DNA of 64,000 nucleotides from contig CP050293.1 in NCBI GenBank assembly GCA_014189435.1, positions 5,461,001 through 5,525,000 on the forward strand. Reading direction: 5' to 3'. Shown here piece after piece: positions 33,148 to 41,640 of the stretch. A program made the position numbers and the translations under genes. Source of the DNA: Mesorhizobium loti (lineage in GTDB: Bacteria; Pseudomonadota; Alphaproteobacteria; Rhizobiales; Rhizobiaceae). The notes below the pieces were generated by a model. It saw only the letters and a list, made by a program, of their open reading frames with translations, was not told where the DNA came from and made no database searches. Each line of letters begins with the position of its first letter. The stretch's first letter is position 1.

Positions 33148-35760
33148 CTAGGTACCTCTGGGTTTTGCGCGGGCGGTGGCAGTGGCGAGCAGCGGGTTTT
33201 CCGGCCAGACATGCTTGGGATAGCGGCCGCGCATGTCGGCGCGCACATCGGCCCAGGAGCCGCGCCAGAAGCCGGGCAGGTCGCGTGTCGTCTGGATCGG
33301 CCGGTGCGCCGGCGACAGGAGTTCGAGCGTCAAAGGCACGCTGCCATTGGCGATGGCGGGGTGGCGGTCGAGGCCGAACAGCTCCTGCACGCGAACCGCC
33401 AGCACCGGCCATTCGCCGTCATAGCGGATCGGCACATGGCTGCCCGACGGGGCATCGAAATGGGTTGGCGCCAGCGTATCGATCCTGCGCTGCAGATCAT
33501 GCGGTACGAGTGTGGCCAGTCCGGCCGAGACAACGCCCGCATCGATGGCGGCAAACGATGCCGCGCCGGCGAGGTAAGGCAGAAGCCAGTCGTCGAGGCG
33601 CTCGATGAGGGCGGCATCCGTCATATCGGGCCACGGCGCGCCAAGGCCGCGATGCAGCCAGCCAAGCCGCTGGCGCAGCGTTTGCGCCTCCTTGCTCCAG
33701 GTCAGCAGCGACAGTCCATGCTCGCGCACCGCATCTGCTATGGCGCGATCGGCGTCAGCACCGGTTGGCGGCGGCAGCATACGCTCGGCAAGGGTGATGG
33801 CGCCGAGGCGCACTGTTTCGCGCACACGCACGGCGCGCTTGTCGCGATCAAAACTGGTTTCACGGCGCGTCTCGATCCTGGCCGCCAGTACAGCGCGGAC
33901 ATCGTCCTCGCTGATGGCTGTTGCCGCCGTGATGCGCGCATTCTGCGCCTTGCCCTGCAGGTCGGCGACGACCAGAAACGGCTCGCCCGCCAGCGCGTCG
34001 GCGGCGTCGAGCATGGCGCCGGAGCCATTGGCCAGCACGAAGCGGCCGCGCTCGCCGCGCGCCTTGGCCACCCGATCCGGCCAGGCGTGGACGAGCAGGG
34101 GTCCGGCGCCACCCTCCCCCTTGTGGGGAGGGTCGGCGAGCGCGTCTTGCGCAGCAAGGCGCGGGAGACGGGGTGGGGGTGCCGAGCTCGGCCTACCCCC
34201 ACCCCGCTCCGCTTCGCGGATCGACGTGCCGGGGCGAGCCACGGGTCTCGCCCGTCCTTCGGACCCCCACAAGGGGGAGGGTGAAGAGGCCTGTCTCGCC
34301 AGCCGTTCGGCGAGCTGTTTCGCGGCGGTAGCGCGCGGCGATCTTTCCCCGCGAAAGCGCATCAGCCGCCGCTCCAGATCGGCGCCGTCGCCACCAAGAC
34401 CGCGCTCGGTGAGCAGCACAGCAAGTATCGCTGCCGCGAAAGCATGGCCGCTCTTCGCTGCCTCGGCGACCATATGCGCCAACCGCACCGGCAGAGCGAG
34501 CTTGCGCATCGCAGCACCGGCATCCGTCAGGCGCCCTGCCTCGTCGATGGCATCCAGCGCGCGTAGCAGCGCCCTTGCCTCATTGAGCGCCGGAGCGGGC
34601 GGCGGATCGAGAAAGGCGAGCCCTGTCGGATCGGCAACGCCAAAGGCGGCGCAGTCTAGCAGCAGGCCTGACAGGTCGGCCTCGAGGATCTCCGGCGGCG
34701 TGAAGGCGGGGAGTGCAGCCGTCTGCTCGGCCCGCCACAACCGGATGGCGATGCCAGCTTGCGTGCGCCCGGCACGGCCGGCGCGCTGGTCGGCGGAAGC
34801 CTTGCTGACGCGCACGGTTTCCAGCCGGGTGAGGCCACTGGCCGGCTCGTAGCGCGGCAGCCGCGACAGGCCGGAATCGATGACGACGCGCACGCCGTCG
34901 ATGGTGATCGAGGTTTCGGCGATTGAGGTGGCCAGCACCACCTTGCGGCGGCCGGCCGGCGGCGGCTTGATCGCGGCATCCTGCGCCTTGCCGTCGAGCA
35001 TGCCGTAGAGCGGCACGATGTCGGTGTCGGCACCGATCCTGCCGGCCAGCCGTTCGGCGGTGCGCTCGATCTCGCGCTGGCCGGGCAGGAAGGCAAGCAC
35101 ACTGCCGCTCTCGTCGGCCAGAGCTGCGCGAATCGCCTTGGCCATGGCGTCCTCGATGGTGGTGCCGGCGGGGCGCTCGTCATAGCGGATGTCGACAGGA
35201 AAGGCGCGGCCCTCGCTCTCGATCACCGGCGCACCCGACAGCAGTTTGGCGACACGCGCACCGTCGAGCGTCGCCGACATCACCAGCACACGCAGATCCG
35301 GCCGCAGCGCGCCTTGCACGTCGAGCGCCAGAGCGAGACCGAAATCGCCATCGAGCGAACGCTCGTGGAATTCGTCGAAAATGACAGCCGAGATCCCAGG
35401 CAATTCGGGATCGTCGAGGATCATGCGCGCCAGAACGCCTTCGGTGACGACCAATATCCTGGTCTTTGCCGAAATGCGGTTTTCCATGCGCATGGCGTAG
35501 CCGACGGTGGCGCCGGGCTCCTCATCAAGCAATTGCGCCATGCGGCGGGCGGCGGCGCGGGCGGCGAGCCGGCGCGGTTCGAGCAGAACGATCTTGCCGG
35601 CCCCCAGCCAGGACGCATCGAGCAGCGCCAGCGGCACCAGCGTCGTCTTGCCGGCGCCGGGCGGCGCCACCAGCACGGCGCTGTTGCCATGGCCGAGCGC
35701 TTCGTTCAGCGCCGGCAGCACAGCGGATACCGGAAGCTCCGGCAGGGGTTTTGTCGTCAT
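33148..35760 (-). CDS. hrpB: ATP-dependent helicase HrpB with an inserted repeat
   Basis: This DEAH/RHA-type RNA helicase of 870 residues has Walker A VAPPGAGKTT near residue 33, DEFHERS as the DExH motif, VLVMSATLDG, the TSIAETSITI and QRAGRAGR motifs, and the HrpB C-terminal region. The biological role of HrpB is poorly defined. ATG 35760 fits the family start better than 35835. A 58-codon segment in the middle (34110-34283) is a palindromic DNA repeat read in frame as Pro/Arg/Gly-rich peptide, an unusual insertion in a helicase. The DMT transporter gene lies 94 bases upstream on the same strand. Confidence 0.93.
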   Translation of the reverse strand: MTTKPLPELPVSAVLPALNEALGHGNSAVLVAPPGAGKTTLVPLALLDASWLGAGKIVLLEPRRLAARAAARRMAQLLDEEPGATVGYAMRMENRISAKTRILVVTEGVLARMILDDPELPGISAVIFDEFHERSLDGDFGLALALDVQGALRPDLRVLVMSATLDGARVAKLLSGAPVIESEGRAFPVDIRYDERPAGTTIEDAMAKAIRAALADESGSVLAFLPGQREIERTAERLAGRIGADTDIVPLYGMLDGKAQDAAIKPPPAGRRKVVLATSIAETSITIDGVRVVIDSGLSRLPRYEPASGLTRLETVRVSKASADQRAGRAGRTQAGIAIRLWRAEQTAALPAFTPPEILEADLSGLLLDCAAFGVADPTGLAFLDPPPAPALNEARALLRALDAIDEAGRLTDAGAAMRKLALPVRLAHMVAEAAKSGHAFAAAILAVLLTERGLGGDGADLERRLMRFRGERSPRATAAKQLAERLARQASSPSPLWGSEGRARPVARPGTSIREAERGGGRPSSAPPPRLPRLAAQDALADPPHKGEGGAGPLLVHAWPDRVAKARGERGRFVLANGSGAMLDAADALAGEPFLVVADLQGKAQNARITAATAISEDDVRAVLAARIETRRETSFDRDKRAVRVRETVRLGAITLAERMLPPPTGADADRAIADAVREHGLSLLTWSKEAQTLRQRLGWLHRGLGAPWPDMTDAALIERLDDWLLPYLAGAASFAAIDAGVVSAGLATLVPHDLQRRIDTLAPTHFDAPSGSHVPIRYDGEWPVLAVRVQELFGLDRHPAIANGSVPLTLELLSPAHRPIQTTRDLPGFWRGSWADVRADMRGRYPKHVWPENPLLATATARAKPRGT
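34110..34283. repeat. 174-base palindromic repeat within hrpB
   Basis: The ends are exact 19-base inverted repeats, CACCCTCCCCCTTGTGGGG (34110-34128) and its complement (34265-34283). A second GGGGTGGGGG/CCCCCACCCC hairpin lies at the centre. The total of 174 bases is divisible by three and leaves the helicase frame open. It resembles an intergenic repeat that has landed in a gene. Confidence 0.85.
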
Positions 35761-35854
35761 CGGTCCAGGAATGCGTTCGTCCAACCGCGGCAGGTCCGCC
35801 CCGTCCGCATAGCAGCGGTCGCGGGGGCCGTGCAACTTATCGGGCTGGACCCAC

Positions 35855-36745
35855 TCAAAGCCGGTTCCGGGAAAACGGATTCCAGCGCACGGTGCCCAGC
35901 CGCACCTCCTCGCGCACCATGGTCAGCAGGCCGGCACCGCCAACGACGGCGAGGCCAACCAATGCCAGCCAGTCGGGGTATTCCTGGAAGAACAGAGCGC
36001 CGAGGATCACCGCCCAGACGATCTGCGAATAATGTGTCGGTGCGACCCGGTTGGCGGGTGCATATTTCATGACCAGCAGCTGCAGGAATTGTCCGCCTGC
36101 GGTGAAGGCACCGGCCATCACCAGCCACAGCAACTGTGTGCCGCTGGGAACGGTGAATGCGGTGGCGGCGGCGCCGATGCCGTTGAACAACAGGCCGTAG
36201 CCGACCAGCACGCCCAGCATGGTCGTGCGCTTTTCCTGCTGCGCCAGCGAGCGCATCAGGATGACGCTGGTGGCGGCGAGGAAGGCAACCCCGAACGCGG
36301 CAAGGTGGCCGAGATTGAGTTCGCGAAAGCCCGGCCGCACCACCAGCATGACACCGGCAAAACCGGCAACCACCGCCAGCCAGCGCCAGGGGCCGACCTT
36401 CTCCTTGAGGATCACCGTGGAGAGGATGGTGACGCAGAGCGGCGCCAGGAAGATCAGCGCATAGGACTCGGCCAGCGGAATGGTGGTGAAGGCGTAGACG
36501 CTGAGCACGCCGGACGCGATACCCGCCCAGGCGCGCGCCTGCACGGCCCAGGGCCGCCTGGTGCGCCAGAAATCACGCCAGCGCTCGTCCGCTGGCCGCG
36601 TGAAAAAGAGAAAACAGCCGGCAAACAAGGTCGTGAAGAAGCCGATCTCGAAGACCGTGAATTGTCCGCCCAGACTTTTGACAACGGCATCACTGCCCGA
36701 ATAGCTTGCATAGGCGATCAGGGCGAGCAGGATTCCGTTCGTCAC
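35855..36745 (-). CDS. DMT-superfamily (EamA) transporter
   Basis: This inner-membrane transporter of 296 residues has ten hydrophobic segments arranged as two EamA repeats. Examples are the first helix GILLALIAYASYSGSDAVVK and the second-repeat stretch APANRVAPTHYSQIVWAVIL. It ends in a short basic tail. The substrate is unknown. GTG 36745 is preferred because GGAACAAC precedes it and the first membrane helix begins right after. The frame opens further upstream at 36823, across the divergent PIG-L gene start. The two divergent starts are only 28 bases apart. Confidence 0.85.
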   Translation of the reverse strand: MTNGILLALIAYASYSGSDAVVKSLGGQFTVFEIGFFTTLFAGCFLFFTRPADERWRDFWRTRRPWAVQARAWAGIASGVLSVYAFTTIPLAESYALIFLAPLCVTILSTVILKEKVGPWRWLAVVAGFAGVMLVVRPGFRELNLGHLAAFGVAFLAATSVILMRSLAQQEKRTTMLGVLVGYGLLFNGIGAAATAFTVPSGTQLLWLVMAGAFTAGGQFLQLLVMKYAPANRVAPTHYSQIVWAVILGALFFQEYPDWLALVGLAVVGGAGLLTMVREEVRLGTVRWNPFSRNRL

Positions 36746-36773
36746 GTTGTTCCATTTCCGGGGAGAGAGTGGT

Positions 36774-37463
36774 TTGAAAATCCTGGCGCTCGGTGCGCAT
36801 CCGGACGACATCGAGATCTTCATGTTCGGTACGATGGCCGCCTATGCCGTGCAAGGCGCAGAACTCACTTTTGCCATAGCCACGGATGGCGCCAAGGGCG
36901 GCAAGAGTGATCCCGTCGCTCTCGCCCATGTCCGTCGCGAGGAAGCAACGGCCGCGGCCGCGCTGCTCGGGGCGACGCTGCGCTTCCTCGACTTTCCCGA
37001 CGGCGAACTGGTGGCCGATGCAGCGCTGATCGGGGCGCTGAAAGAGCTGATACGCGAAACCGGACCAGATCTGGCGATCACGCATGCGCCCAACGACTAT
37101 CACGGCGACCACCGCGCGCTGTCGGACGGCGTGCGCATCGCCGCGTCGTTCGCGGTTCCGATGCTGCATGCCGACACGCTCGGCGGCACCGGTTTTTCGC
37201 CGACGCACTATGTCGATATTTCCGCCCATGCCGACATCAAGGCGAAAGCGATCCGCATGCATCAGTCGCAGGACCCCGAGCGCTTCGTCGACGGCGCGCG
37301 AACGCAGAACCTTTTTCGTTCAGGTCAGTGCAATGGCGCGCAAGGTTCGCTGGCCGAAGCGTTTCGCTTCGAACCGTCGTTCCCCTTCGCCGACATCCGC
37401 GAACTGCTGCCGCCGGCGCCGCCAATCCGCAAGGTCATGGTGAGCACCAGACGGATCGACTGA
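36774..37463 (+). CDS. PIG-L family deacetylase
   Basis: This 229-residue zinc hydrolase of the LmbE/PIG-L group is likely to deacetylate an amino-sugar conjugate. KILALGAHPDDIEI at the start carries the zinc-binding His-Pro-Asp-Asp, and HAPNDYHGDHRALSDG carries the third His ligand and general acid/base. The start TTG 36774 follows GGGGAGAG at good distance; a TTG at 36747 is upstream in frame. The gene is divergent from the DMT transporter. The natural substrate is unknown. Confidence 0.87.
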   Translation: MKILALGAHPDDIEIFMFGTMAAYAVQGAELTFAIATDGAKGGKSDPVALAHVRREEATAAAALLGATLRFLDFPDGELVADAALIGALKELIRETGPDLAITHAPNDYHGDHRALSDGVRIAASFAVPMLHADTLGGTGFSPTHYVDISAHADIKAKAIRMHQSQDPERFVDGARTQNLFRSGQCNGAQGSLAEAFRFEPSFPFADIRELLPPAPPIRKVMVSTRRID

Positions 37464-37607
37464 GAGCCGCCACTGTCTTCAGGCCAGGCCGCAACGAGCC
37501 GCGCAGCTTCGGCAATCCGTGGGCCCGACCAGCGATCCACACTTTTCCCAGCGTTTTCAGACACCGACGCAAGCATGCTGCGGCGCAGCAACGAATTCGC
37601 TTGCGTT

Positions 37608-37645
37608 GTTTAGTAAAAATTGCATCACTAAACAAATTACTAAAC
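37608..37645. promoter_or_regulatory. Operator array upstream of the ABC/Dha operon
   Basis: GTTTAGT (37608-37614) and ACTAAAC (37627-37633, repeated at 37639-37645) form an inverted pair plus a direct pair with 12-base spacing. A further GTTTAGG occurs at 37671-37677. The array lies about 100 bases before the binding-protein gene, in an AT-rich stretch. It is probably a regulator site, but no regulator gene is adjacent and the factor is unknown. Confidence 0.6.
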
Positions 37646-37746
37646 ATCTGCGGTGCTGTAGCGCTGCCATGTTTAGGCCCCTGAGGAGAGGGGTTGAAGG
37701 CTCTTGAAACCGTCATCCGGGCGCGTTTCGCAAATGGGAGGAAGGC

Positions 37747-39078
37747 ATGAAATCGAGCTTGAAACTGGCGTTGGGACTGACCTCGGCGATTACCGCGTCG
37801 ACAGCCGTCTCGAACGTCGCGCACGCTGAAGACCTGACGCTGTGCTGGGCCGCCTGGGACCCGGCAAACGCGCTTGTCGAACTGTCCAAGGATTTTACCA
37901 AGGAAACCGGCATCGGCATGAAATTCGAATTCGTGCCATGGACCAACTATGCCGACCGTTTCCTCAACGAGCTCAATTCGCACGGCAAGCTGTGCGACCT
38001 GATCATCGGCGACAGCCAGTGGATCGGCGGCGCGGCCGAGAACGGCCACTACGTCAAGCTGAACGACTTCTTCGACAAGGAGAAGATCAGCATGGACGAC
38101 TTCGTGCCGGCAACCGTCGTCGGCTATTCGGAATGGCCGAAGAACACGCCGAACTACTGGGCGCTGCCGGCCATGGGCGACGTCGTCGGCTGGACATATC
38201 GCAAGGACTGGTTCTCCAAGCCGGAGCTGCAGAAGGAATTCAAGGAGAAATACGGCTGGGATCTCGGCCCGCCGGCCACCTTCGACCAGCTGAAGCAGGT
38301 CGCGGAGTTCTTCCAGAAGCGCGAAATCGACGGCAAGACCGTCTACGGCGCCTCGATCTACACGGAGCGCGGCTCTGAGGGCATCACCATGGGCGCCATG
38401 GACGTGCTCTACAGCTACGGCTTCCAGTACGAGAACCCCAAGAAGCCCTACGAAATGGAAGGCTTCGTCAATTCCGACAAGTCGGTGAAGGGGCTGGAAT
38501 TCTACAAGGCGCTCTATGATTGCTGCACGCCTCCGGGCGCTTCGAACAGCTACATGGGCGAAGGCGTCGATGCCTTCAAATCCGGCCAGGTGGCGATGCA
38601 CATGAACTTCGCCTTCACGTGGCCGGGCCTGCAGAAGGACGAGAATGTCGGCGGCGACAAGATCGGTTACTTCGTCAACCCGAAGGGTCCGGACGGCGAG
38701 CAGTTCGCCCAGCTCGGCGGCCAGGGTATCTCGGTGGTGTCCTATTCCGACAAGCAGGAATCGGCGCTGAAATACATCAAGTGGTTCGCCAACAAGGACG
38801 TGCAGGCCAAGTGGTGGTCGCTCGGCGGCTATTCCTGCCTCAACGCGGTGGTCAAGGATCCGAAGTTCCCGGCTAGCCAGCCCTACGCGCAGACCTTCCT
38901 CGACTCGATGGCCATCGTGAAGGACTTCTGGGCCGAGCCGAGCTACGCCCCACTGCTGCAGGCCTCGCAGAAGCGCTTCCACGACTATGTCGTCGCCGGC
39001 CAGGGTTCGGCCAAGGACGCGCTCGACGGCCTGGTCAAGGACTGGACGCAGGTCTTCCAGGACGACGGCAAAATGTAA
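37747..39078 (+). CDS. Sugar/polyol ABC transporter binding protein
   Basis: This 443-residue periplasmic protein has a signal peptide (MKSSLKLALGLTSAITAST to VAHAED). A family 1 extracellular solute-binding domain follows, with WTNYADRFLNELNSHGKLCD, LIIGDSQWIGG and FKSGQVAMHMNF. It is the first gene of a long carbohydrate operon and should deliver the substrate to the two permeases downstream. GGGAGGAAGG precedes the ATG. The ligand cannot be read from sequence; the operon points to a glycerol-, erythritol- or ketose-like compound. Confidence 0.9.
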   Translation: MKSSLKLALGLTSAITASTAVSNVAHAEDLTLCWAAWDPANALVELSKDFTKETGIGMKFEFVPWTNYADRFLNELNSHGKLCDLIIGDSQWIGGAAENGHYVKLNDFFDKEKISMDDFVPATVVGYSEWPKNTPNYWALPAMGDVVGWTYRKDWFSKPELQKEFKEKYGWDLGPPATFDQLKQVAEFFQKREIDGKTVYGASIYTERGSEGITMGAMDVLYSYGFQYENPKKPYEMEGFVNSDKSVKGLEFYKALYDCCTPPGASNSYMGEGVDAFKSGQVAMHMNFAFTWPGLQKDENVGGDKIGYFVNPKGPDGEQFAQLGGQGISVVSYSDKQESALKYIKWFANKDVQAKWWSLGGYSCLNAVVKDPKFPASQPYAQTFLDSMAIVKDFWAEPSYAPLLQASQKRFHDYVVAGQGSAKDALDGLVKDWTQVFQDDGKM

Positions 39079-39120
39079 CCGGGGCAAAGATGTAACCGGC
39101 TCCTCCCGAGCTAGGCCCAA

Positions 39121-39150
39121 GCGTCCCGTGCCACCCTTGGCACGGGACGC
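39121..39150 (+). terminator. Hairpin between binding-protein and permease genes
   Basis: GCGTCCCGTGCC (39121-39132) and GGCACGGGACGC (39139-39150) are perfect 12-base arms with no T tract. In ABC operons such hairpins often protect the abundant binding-protein mRNA and reduce read-through, which is the likely role here. Confidence 0.65.
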
Positions 39151-39183
39151 AGTTCAGATAAATTCCATGACAGAGACGACCAA

Positions 39184-40152
39184 GTGACCGAAGCAGGACT
39201 CACCATGCTCAATCGGACCGCGGAGAACGTTGCCCGGGCGACCCCGGAACCGTTGGCCCGCAAAGTCCGGGGCATCAGCGACAAGGGCCTCGCCTGGCTG
39301 TTCATCTCGCCGACGATCCTGTTGCTGCTGGCCATCAACATCTTCCCGCTGTTCTGGGCGATCTATCTGTCGTTCACCAACTACCGCGCCAACCGCCCGA
39401 ACGAAGTGGTGAAGAATCTCGGGCTTGCCAACTACCAGCGTATCCTCGGCGACAAGGATATCTGGATCGCCATGCAGACGACGGCGCATTTCGTGTTCTG
39501 GACCATCCTGTTGCAGACGCTGATCGGCTTCACGCTGGCCTGGCTGATCGACCGGAAGTTCCGTGGCCATGCCTTCTGGACGACGCTGATCCTGGTGCCG
39601 ATGATGCTGTCGCCGGCGGTGGTCGGCAATTTCTGGCGCTTCCTCTACGAACCGCAGATCGGCCTGTTCGCCTATGCGATTTCCTTCGTGACGAGGATTC
39701 CGCCGACCGATATCCAGATGCTCTCCAACGTCTCGCTGGCGCCATGGTCGATCATCATCGTCGATACATGGATGTGGACGCCCTACGTGATGCTGATCTG
39801 CCTGGCGGGCCTGCGCTCCATCCCCGAATACATCTATGAGGCGGCCGAGGTCGACCGCGCCTCCAACTGGCGGCAGTTCTGGTCGATCACACTGCCGATG
39901 GCGCTGCCCTTCATCATGCTGGCGGTGCTGTTTCGCGGCATCGAGAACTTCAAGATGTTCGACATGGTCAACCTGTTGACCGGCGGCGGGCCGGGCTCGA
40001 CCACCGAGGTCGCCTCGATCACGTTGAAGCGGCAGGCTTTCGAGAGCTGGCGCACCGGCTACTCCTCGGCCTTCGCCATAATCCTGTTCGTTGCGGTGTT
40101 CGGCCTCGCCAACATCTACGTCAAGGCGCTCAACAAGGTGAAGCAGAGATGA
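39184..40152 (+). CDS. ABC transporter permease (sugar type, MalF-like)
   Basis: This 322-residue membrane protein has six predicted helices and the EAA loop YEAAEVDRASNWRQFWSITLP that docks the ATPase. GLAWLFISPTILLLLAINIFP forms the first helix. The GTG at 39184 overlaps the end of a 6-codon mini-frame (MTETTK, 39167-39187), while ATG 39205 has a better-spaced AGGA, so the start is uncertain by 7 codons. It overlaps the next permease gene by ATGA. Confidence 0.93.
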   Translation: MTEAGLTMLNRTAENVARATPEPLARKVRGISDKGLAWLFISPTILLLLAINIFPLFWAIYLSFTNYRANRPNEVVKNLGLANYQRILGDKDIWIAMQTTAHFVFWTILLQTLIGFTLAWLIDRKFRGHAFWTTLILVPMMLSPAVVGNFWRFLYEPQIGLFAYAISFVTRIPPTDIQMLSNVSLAPWSIIIVDTWMWTPYVMLICLAGLRSIPEYIYEAAEVDRASNWRQFWSITLPMALPFIMLAVLFRGIENFKMFDMVNLLTGGGPGSTTEVASITLKRQAFESWRTGYSSAFAIILFVAVFGLANIYVKALNKVKQR

Positions 40153-41099
40153 GCCTGACCACAGCCCATTCGGTCGTCGCACCGAGCACCAACTCGAAGC
40201 GCATCGCCGGCGCGATCATCATCGCCTATGCGCTGATCTCGATCGTGCCGTTGCTATGGATCTTCGCCACCAGCTTCAAGACGCCGCCGGACTCGATCGC
40301 CTATCCGCCCAAGATCCTGTTCCAGCCGAGCCTCGAAGGCTACTGCAATCTGTTCACGACGCGGACGCGGCAGACGCCGGAATACATCAACTCGCTTGGA
40401 CCGGCGACGGGCTTCTGCGACGAGACCACGCGCAAGCGCAACATGGTGATCGCCGGCCCGTCCAACTTCCTGCCGCGCTTCGTCAACTCGCTGATCATCG
40501 CCTTCGGTTCGACCTTCTGCGCCGTGTTCCTCGGCACGCTGTCGGCCTATGGCTTCTCGCGCTTCAAGGTGCCGCTCGCCGACGACCTCCTGTTCTTCAT
40601 CCTGTCGACGCGCTTCATGCCGCCTATCGCCGTCGCCATTCCGATCTACCTGATGTACCGCGAGCTTGGCCTGTCGGACACCGCGCTCGGCATGATCCTG
40701 CTCTACACGGCAGTCAACGTGTCGCTGGCTGTGTGGCTGCTGAAAGGCTTCATCGACGAGATCCCGCGCGAATATGAGGAAGCGGCGATGATCGACGGCT
40801 ATACGCGGCTGCAAGCCTTCTGGCGCACCGTGCTGCCGCAGGCGACCACCGGCATCGCCGCGACCGCCATCTTCTGCCTGATCTTCGCCTGGAACGAGTA
40901 TGCCTTCGCCGCGCTCCTGACCTCCGGCACGGCGCAGACCGCGCCGCCCTTCATCCCGACCATCATCGGCGAAGGCGGCCAGGACTGGCCCGCGGTGGCA
41001 GCCGGCACGACGATCTTCCTGGTGCCGATCCTGGTCTTCACCATCCTGCTTCGCAAGCAATTGCTGCGCGGCATCACCTTCGGCGCGGTGCGCAAATGA
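40149..41099 (+). CDS. ABC transporter permease (sugar type, MalG-like)
   Basis: This 316-residue partner permease has six helices and the EAA loop EYEEAAMIDGYTRLQAFWRT. A periplasmic loop between helices one and two is extended (residues about 50-100) compared with MalG. It starts in an ATGA overlap with the previous permease, indicating coupled translation. Together they form the membrane channel of the importer. Confidence 0.93.
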   Translation: MSLTTAHSVVAPSTNSKRIAGAIIIAYALISIVPLLWIFATSFKTPPDSIAYPPKILFQPSLEGYCNLFTTRTRQTPEYINSLGPATGFCDETTRKRNMVIAGPSNFLPRFVNSLIIAFGSTFCAVFLGTLSAYGFSRFKVPLADDLLFFILSTRFMPPIAVAIPIYLMYRELGLSDTALGMILLYTAVNVSLAVWLLKGFIDEIPREYEEAAMIDGYTRLQAFWRTVLPQATTGIAATAIFCLIFAWNEYAFAALLTSGTAQTAPPFIPTIIGEGGQDWPAVAAGTTIFLVPILVFTILLRKQLLRGITFGAVRK

Positions 41100-41239
41100 T
41101 TAGTATGGGAATAAGAAGCCGAGGGTGCCATCGTGTCCCTCCCCTTCGTTCACGGCTACGGTATCGACACATTTGCGAACGCTTAGCGTTTGGCGATAGC
41201 GTGCATGGCAAGCAGGTGCATTGCGCCGCGCCAGGTCGA

Positions 41240-41380
41240 CCCCCACTCCGTCGAGCTTCGCTCGACACCTCTCCCCGATCGACGGGGTAGAGGAAGGGCG
41301 CGAACTTCATTCAGCCAGACTCCCTTCCTCTCCCTCCGGAGGGGGAGAGGTGGCGCTGCGAAGCAGCGACGGAGTGGGGG
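41240..41380. repeat. 141-base inverted repeat element within the ABC operon
   Basis: The left end CCCCCACTCCGTCG (from 41240) and the right end CGACGGAGTGGGGG (to 41380) are inverted, followed inward by CACCTCTCCCC/GGGGAGAGGTG arms. Each half has a small hairpin (GAGCTTCGCTC and CGCTGCGAAGCAGCG). Further CTCCCC...GGGGAG pairs follow to 41424. It fills the gene-free 41100-41434 stretch and may affect relative expression of permease and ATPase genes. Confidence 0.8.
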
Positions 41381-41434
41381 AACCACCTGGCAACCATCTC
41401 TCCCCTTGAACGGGGAGAAGGAAGGGAGTTCCGC

Positions 41435-41638
41435 ATGACGCGCCCAGCCATCACCAAAAAGTCATCTTGGCCAGTCTGGGCGAGGCGCGGGCTGATGGAA
41501 AACATCGCGACGGCGCTGATCGCCATCGGCTTCCTGATGCTGTTCCAGCCCTTCGCGCTGTCGCTCTACACCTACTCCTTCATCACCATGCTCGCCGGCA
41601 CCGTGATGTTCATCGTCGTCTCCAAGTTCCCGGAATAA
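41435..41638 (+). CDS. Small two-helix membrane protein of the ABC operon
   Basis: This 67-residue protein has a basic start (MTRPAITKKSSWPVWARR). Two hydrophobic helices follow: NIATALIAIGFLMLFQPFAL and YSFITMLAGTVMFIVVSKFP. GAAGGAAGGGAG precedes the ATG, and the ATPase gene begins 2 bases after its stop. Rhizobial glycerol-type ABC operons also carry a tiny membrane protein (GlpU-like) between permease and other genes, though the sequences are not obviously alike. It may be an accessory subunit of the importer. Confidence 0.8.
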   Translation: MTRPAITKKSSWPVWARRGLMENIATALIAIGFLMLFQPFALSLYTYSFITMLAGTVMFIVVSKFPE

Positions 41639-41640
41639 TC

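Noticed and set aside
39167..39187. Six-codon frame MTETTK before the first permease as a real leader peptide
   Set aside because: It lacks a ribosome site and could be chance; noted only because it overlaps the GTG start.
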